From NCBI RefSeq assembly GCF_040115645.1, contig NC_089561.1, forward strand, positions 1,860,001 through 1,924,000: a stretch of 64,000 nt of DNA, in the 5' to 3' direction. Below the pieces are notes generated by a model, which was given only the letters and a program-made list of their open reading frames with translations, did no database searches and was not told where the DNA came from. The translations under genes and the position numbers were made by a program. This DNA comes from Euwallacea fornicatus (taxonomy: Eukaryota; Arthropoda; Insecta; Coleoptera; Curculionidae). Positions 60,109 through 64,000 of the stretch are shown here, piece by piece (the first letter of the stretch is position 1; every line of letters begins with the position of its first letter).

Positions 60109-61039
60109 CTCTATTAATTTTTGTAATTTTTTTTATATCCAATTAATATCAACGTAATCTCATTATCCTCATGTACAGCCTTTTTAATAAAGTGAAAGTG
60201 AAATCAATCGATTTTAGAAACACGCCTTTGGCGGATTGACATCTCCCTAAAAGGAATTAGGTCGCATGACCACCTACTGGTCAATTAGCTTAAAAAATGA
60301 TTGATTTGAATTATTATCTGATCGCTCAACACTTTACATATGCGGCTTGATTTATTAACTTGCATTTATTATCAAGAATGCAAACCGACATACGAGACAC
60401 GCATGTTCCTTTCATTCTTGGTATCTGCACGTAGACACCTTGCCTCGTCCTAGAACTTGGACGGTGTCATGGGGACAGGCCAAGGTTAGTCTTTTTATTT
60501 AAAACAATTAATCTCATTAGGTTTTGCCATCGATTGAACGTAGCTAATTAATTTTGGCTTTCTCGATTTAGGTTTTAACGAGGCAATTAAACCCCATGTT
60601 CATTCAAACGATGAGTATAACCACTATTTTTTTTAATTTTAAAAGGCGGAAGCAGGAACTTCTAACAATATAAGCAAAAGACAATATTTTCTTATAAAAC
60701 GACCTCTTAGGCACTAACAAGCACGTTTTGCTAGTCCAATGGCAAGTCTTAATTTGGTCAAAAACCACGTGCTTTGAGAGAGTCATATAGTTTCGGTTTC
60801 ATGGGCGTTCACATATCTTTCCTTTATGGGAAACGAATCTAGCTTTAATTGGTCCAGTTTTTGTGCTAGTTTTATGGGTATTCTATACACGATCGGAAGG
60901 AACTGTACATACCAGGAAGTATGTGACGGAATAATTAATAGGGTTTCGTAATACCCTCGAGTGTGTAATGTCTTCAATAAGTCTTTATACGAGGTCAAGT
61001 GGGGTTTGGATAAATTTAATCGAAATCCGGAATGCAAAA

Positions 61040-61262
61040 TTATTGAAATAAAGTAAACGAAGCAAATGATTCGGCAATTATTAACCATAATAAAAATGTT
61101 GCGTTTAGTGTAGCCAAAACGATCATGAACAGGATATATTTAGTCTCTCTTTCGGGCAACTCGACATGCACGTTTGGAACGAATATACGGTTCGGCATGA
61201 CTAAACTCCGTTCAGAAAATTTTCGAATCCTATAATACAATTTCGGCATGTGGACATTCCTA
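61040..61262 (-). other. Exon-like open stretch with one membrane segment
   Basis: A strong acceptor (GTTTTATTTTTAG) is followed by a frame encoding VHMPKLYYRIRKFSERSLVM, then a hydrophobic run (YILFMIVLATLNATFLLWLI) and a stop. A second open frame overlaps downstream to 60783. It could be the last exon of a gene whose 5' part lies beyond the mariner insertion. No family recognised. Confidence 0.3.
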
Positions 61263-61349
61263 AAAATAAAACTATTGAGTTATTTAGAGACTATATACTG
61301 TGTGTCATGCGAATTTCGTCAAAGCTTCATTAGCTACAATATGTAATAG

Positions 61350-62335
61350 GTGTATAAATAAGAAGCGGGTATTTTTTGGTGAAATTAAGCTTCGTTAAAA
61401 ACATACTTATTGGAAATGTTAATAATCAAAATAATCTCCGTTGTCATCTACGGCCCTTTGTCTTCGAACGGGTGAATGATAGACGCCGTCACGATAGGAG
61501 CTTACTGGTTTCGAGGCAAAATAGTTATCCAGTTATTTTCGAACATATCCAGCTTTAGAGAACTGCTGGTCAGCTAGATGAGGCTGCATTGATGTAAATA
61601 AGTGAAAATCAGAAGGACCCAAGTCTGGAGAATACGCCGCATGTCGGAGAATTTCTCAGCTTAAGGCGAAGATTAGTTCCTGGGTCGGTTTTGCTGAATG
61701 GGTACGAACATTGTCACGCAGCAATATCACTTTCCGAATTTCGTGGCTCCAGAGTTTGATTTAATTTGATCATTTGGGCCTGATAACGTTCGACTATAAC
61801 AGTTTGACCAAGTTTCAGACGCTCGTAATAAATGACTCCCTTCCAATCCCACTAGACACACAGTGAAACTTTCTTGGCATGAATATTTGTTTTTGCAAGT
61901 GATGTGGATGGCTGGCTTAGATCAACCAATGCTTTTCCACGCTTAGGATTGTCATACGATATCCACTTTTCATCTTCTTTAATGATTTTGTGCAGAAAAT
62001 CCTTTCTTTTATACCAAGAAAGTAAGTTCACGTAGATGTCAACTCTTCGATTTTTGCTGCTCCTCGGTTAATTCGTGAGGAACCCATTGTATTTTCTTTT
62101 GTACCTTTCTCACTACACGTAATCGAACTGCAATTGCTCGTTGAGTCACTTCTAATAGTTTCACAAGCTTTTTTCAGTTTGATTTGGATTTTCGTTGAGT
62201 AAAGCTTGAAGTTCTCCGTCTTCAAACTTTTTTTTACACTCGGACGTGGATCGTCCTCAAGACACAAATTTCTCTCATAAAACCAGTCATTAAAAGTTGC
62301 AGCACAGAACCATTTCCCCAAGCCGAATTCAATCT
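61350..62335 (-). mobile_element. Dead mariner transposon
   Basis: The minus strand carries most of a mariner transposase in order. The segment near 62280 encodes NDWFYERNLCLEDDPRPSVK, then RRVDIYVNLLSWYKR in pieces. The DDE core is EDEKWISYDNPKRGKALVDL, then SQPSTSLAKTNIHAKKVSLC, a stop where mariner has Trp, and WDWKGVIYYERLKLGQTV. After a frame shift it continues with LRDNVRTHSAKP-like and SPDLGPSDFHLF-like segments. The WVPHELTE-type linker is also recognisable near 62085. Several stops and frame shifts make it inactive. I could not fix its terminal repeats, so the ends are approximate. Confidence 0.85.
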
Positions 62336-63960
62336 AGCACGTTCCAAGGGGGTTAAGTTGCAAAATGATTATTTTGAGTTGAGTTCGTAAACCACATAAG
62401 ATTTGTTGAAAATTGCGTTTTTTTAAGATTTTGAAAATTAACTCCAACCACTAAGTTAAGCCTAATTTAAGTTATGAACTTAACTCATAATGCGCATTTT
62501 ATGACTTATCCCCCTTCGCACGCGCTTAAGTGAATTAACGATTTCTGTAATTTCTGCAGCATTTTTGTTTCGTTTGATACAAAACAACATCGATACTGCT
62601 AAATTTTGTCTGAAAACATCCATCTCTTAATCACGTTACATGCACTGAATGACAGCTCGTAGGCAACTGAGGCCTTTATCATATAAACGACAATGCCCGA
62701 ACCACACATGGGCAAAATTGCGGACCATTTGCATGGGTGTGAGTACATTTTTAATTCAACTAATGTCGGTGCTCAGTTTTTTTTTGTGCACCCATTAGAT
62801 GTACTCAACGCTTATCCATCGACCTTTCCTGATGCTGCAGCCTAATAAAACGTAAATGGTTGTATTACTTCGATTTAATAAGACATCAAATCCAAAACAC
62901 CGCCACACACAATATCCGCAACTTGTAATTATTACTCAAGTAATAAACAAACGTGCCTTACAAAATTACAAAGTAGCCGCAATGCTATTAGCGAATCAAA
63001 TCTAATGGTTTGATGTATATGATTTCGAAGCTAATACCCGGGCATTCTCATGTTCTTTTCGCAATTCTTACAACTAAGCTGTATTCGCTAATAAGCAGAT
63101 ACAAAGCGGAGTAATACATCACATTAAGAAATAAATTAAGGGGCCTATAAAACCGCGAAGGCCGAGTAAAACCGCTCTGTATATTATTTAGTTAGAATTG
63201 AGAGAAGAACGGGAAATGTTACTCTCAATGATAGCTGGTAAGGTCTCAGTTATATGACACTGGTTTTACATATCTACGCAATTAATTAAAACTAATCAAG
63301 CACTGATATAGTGTTTGTTTTATGTGTCAGAAGGAGGAAGCCTGCGGTATTACAGCAAACACGGAAAGCATTCCGCAAGGATAAAAGTAAAATACCTTTA
63401 CGTCCAATTTATTAATCAAACTGTTTTAAACGGATCTGGGACACGCCCATCATTTTCAAAAAAATCATACAGGGTTTCCGCCACTCTATTCGTTTATAGG
63501 GTCTATTTACATAATCAATGAGTGTGTTACCATCTCACTATAACGTAACAAACATTATTATGGCATCGCTTATCCTCAAAATTAGCTGATCGATTATCTT
63601 TAATAGGCAATAAGGGAGTCCCCTTTGGCTTTCAATAGTACAGCAATCATAAGCTTTAATGTATATTTGTCATGGTTTACCATCGTACCTCTATAAGGTC
63701 TTTCAAAACCATCGTTTTTCTTTCAGTGCTCCTAAAGGACGTTGATGATGATTTGCTTTCCTCGGTCACCGGAAATTAAATCTCCATCCTTTTGACATGG
63801 CCAAAAGAATTAGAGGTGTTTGCCCGTTTAATTCACTGCATATTACGTGCTACAATCACATAAATTTAATCGCATGATAGACCAAAATGCCCGTATAATA
63901 GAGTGACCTTCCGTAATTGCGACACCCTGATTGTTGGAGCAATTAGGTATACCAACAATG
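62336..63960. other. Right-edge intergenic stretch
   Basis: No gene or RNA recognised. ATACAGGGTTTCCGCCA near 63468-63484 resembles the end of an insect DNA transposon. The overlapping open frame at 63315-63521 is not convincing as a gene. Confidence 0.35.
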
Positions 63961-64000
63961 TAATAATTGTTCTTGAATGTGAGCAGTGGTGGAGTTGACA

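Larger units (their letters stand above)
58539..61349. other. Gene-poor region downstream of Ask1
   Basis: No gene I can name. Two coding-like stretches on the minus strand are noted separately (59875-60108 and 61040-61262). The rest is AT-rich, with scattered AATAAA-like sequences near the Ask1 3' end. Confidence 0.4.

Overview
The window is AT-rich animal nuclear DNA. Its genes are split by canonical GT-AG introns, many only about 50-60 bases long, and it carries mariner and Tigger-like transposon remnants. The gene content points to an insect: a takeout/JHBP-family gene, muscle protein 20 and transgelin relatives, Rabconnectin-3A and an Ask1 kinase. A U11-48K gene (minor spliceosome) is present; from memory that gene is missing from Drosophila. 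A beetle is my best guess, but this is an inference.

Layout, left to right: condensin II subunit NCAPH2 (-, 5' exons only, 1-1483); a tetraspanin (+, 2160-3825); a 3.1 kb stretch with no gene seen; a PAQR4-like receptor (+, 6942-8017); FBXO9 (-, 9102-10863); mitochondrial ribosomal protein L2 (-, 11804-12845); SNRNP48/U11-48K (+, 13504-15488); a broken SAM+SH2 adaptor gene like SLP-76/BLNK (-, 15893-16976); a 0.6 kb inverted-repeat DNA transposon (17314-17915); sorbitol dehydrogenase (-, 18034-21251); a 35-exon Rabconnectin-3A/DmX-like gene (-, 23201-38731); a dead Tigger/pogo transposon (39780-40950); tRNA-Leu(AAG) (41365-41446); a divergent pair of calponin-family genes (Mp20-like -, transgelin-like +); a takeout-family gene (+, 46708-49115); the MAP3K Ask1 (+, 51552-58538, 24 exons); and a gene-poor right end with a dead mariner. 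I rebuilt splice junctions by hand. For nearly every gene the exon phases close exactly and give a protein of about the length usual for its family.

The standout is inside intron 2 of SNRNP48. Two tandem copies of the U12-type 5' splice-site sequence ATATCCTTTT lie 13 bases apart, about 67 bases downstream of a strong unused 3' splice site. This is the architecture of the USSE, the element through which U11 snRNP is known to switch on a poison exon in the gene for its own 48K subunit. SNRNP48 therefore probably autoregulates here, and its product would feed back on U12-type splicing generally.

Other points of note: a 21-nt in-frame microexon and a GC-AG intron in Rabconnectin-3A, two 54-nt introns that stay open if retained, a symmetric cassette exon just after the Ask1 kinase domain, and several exon-like open stretches that I could not assign. 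The genes are ordinary neighbours, not an operon or a cluster with a shared pathway.
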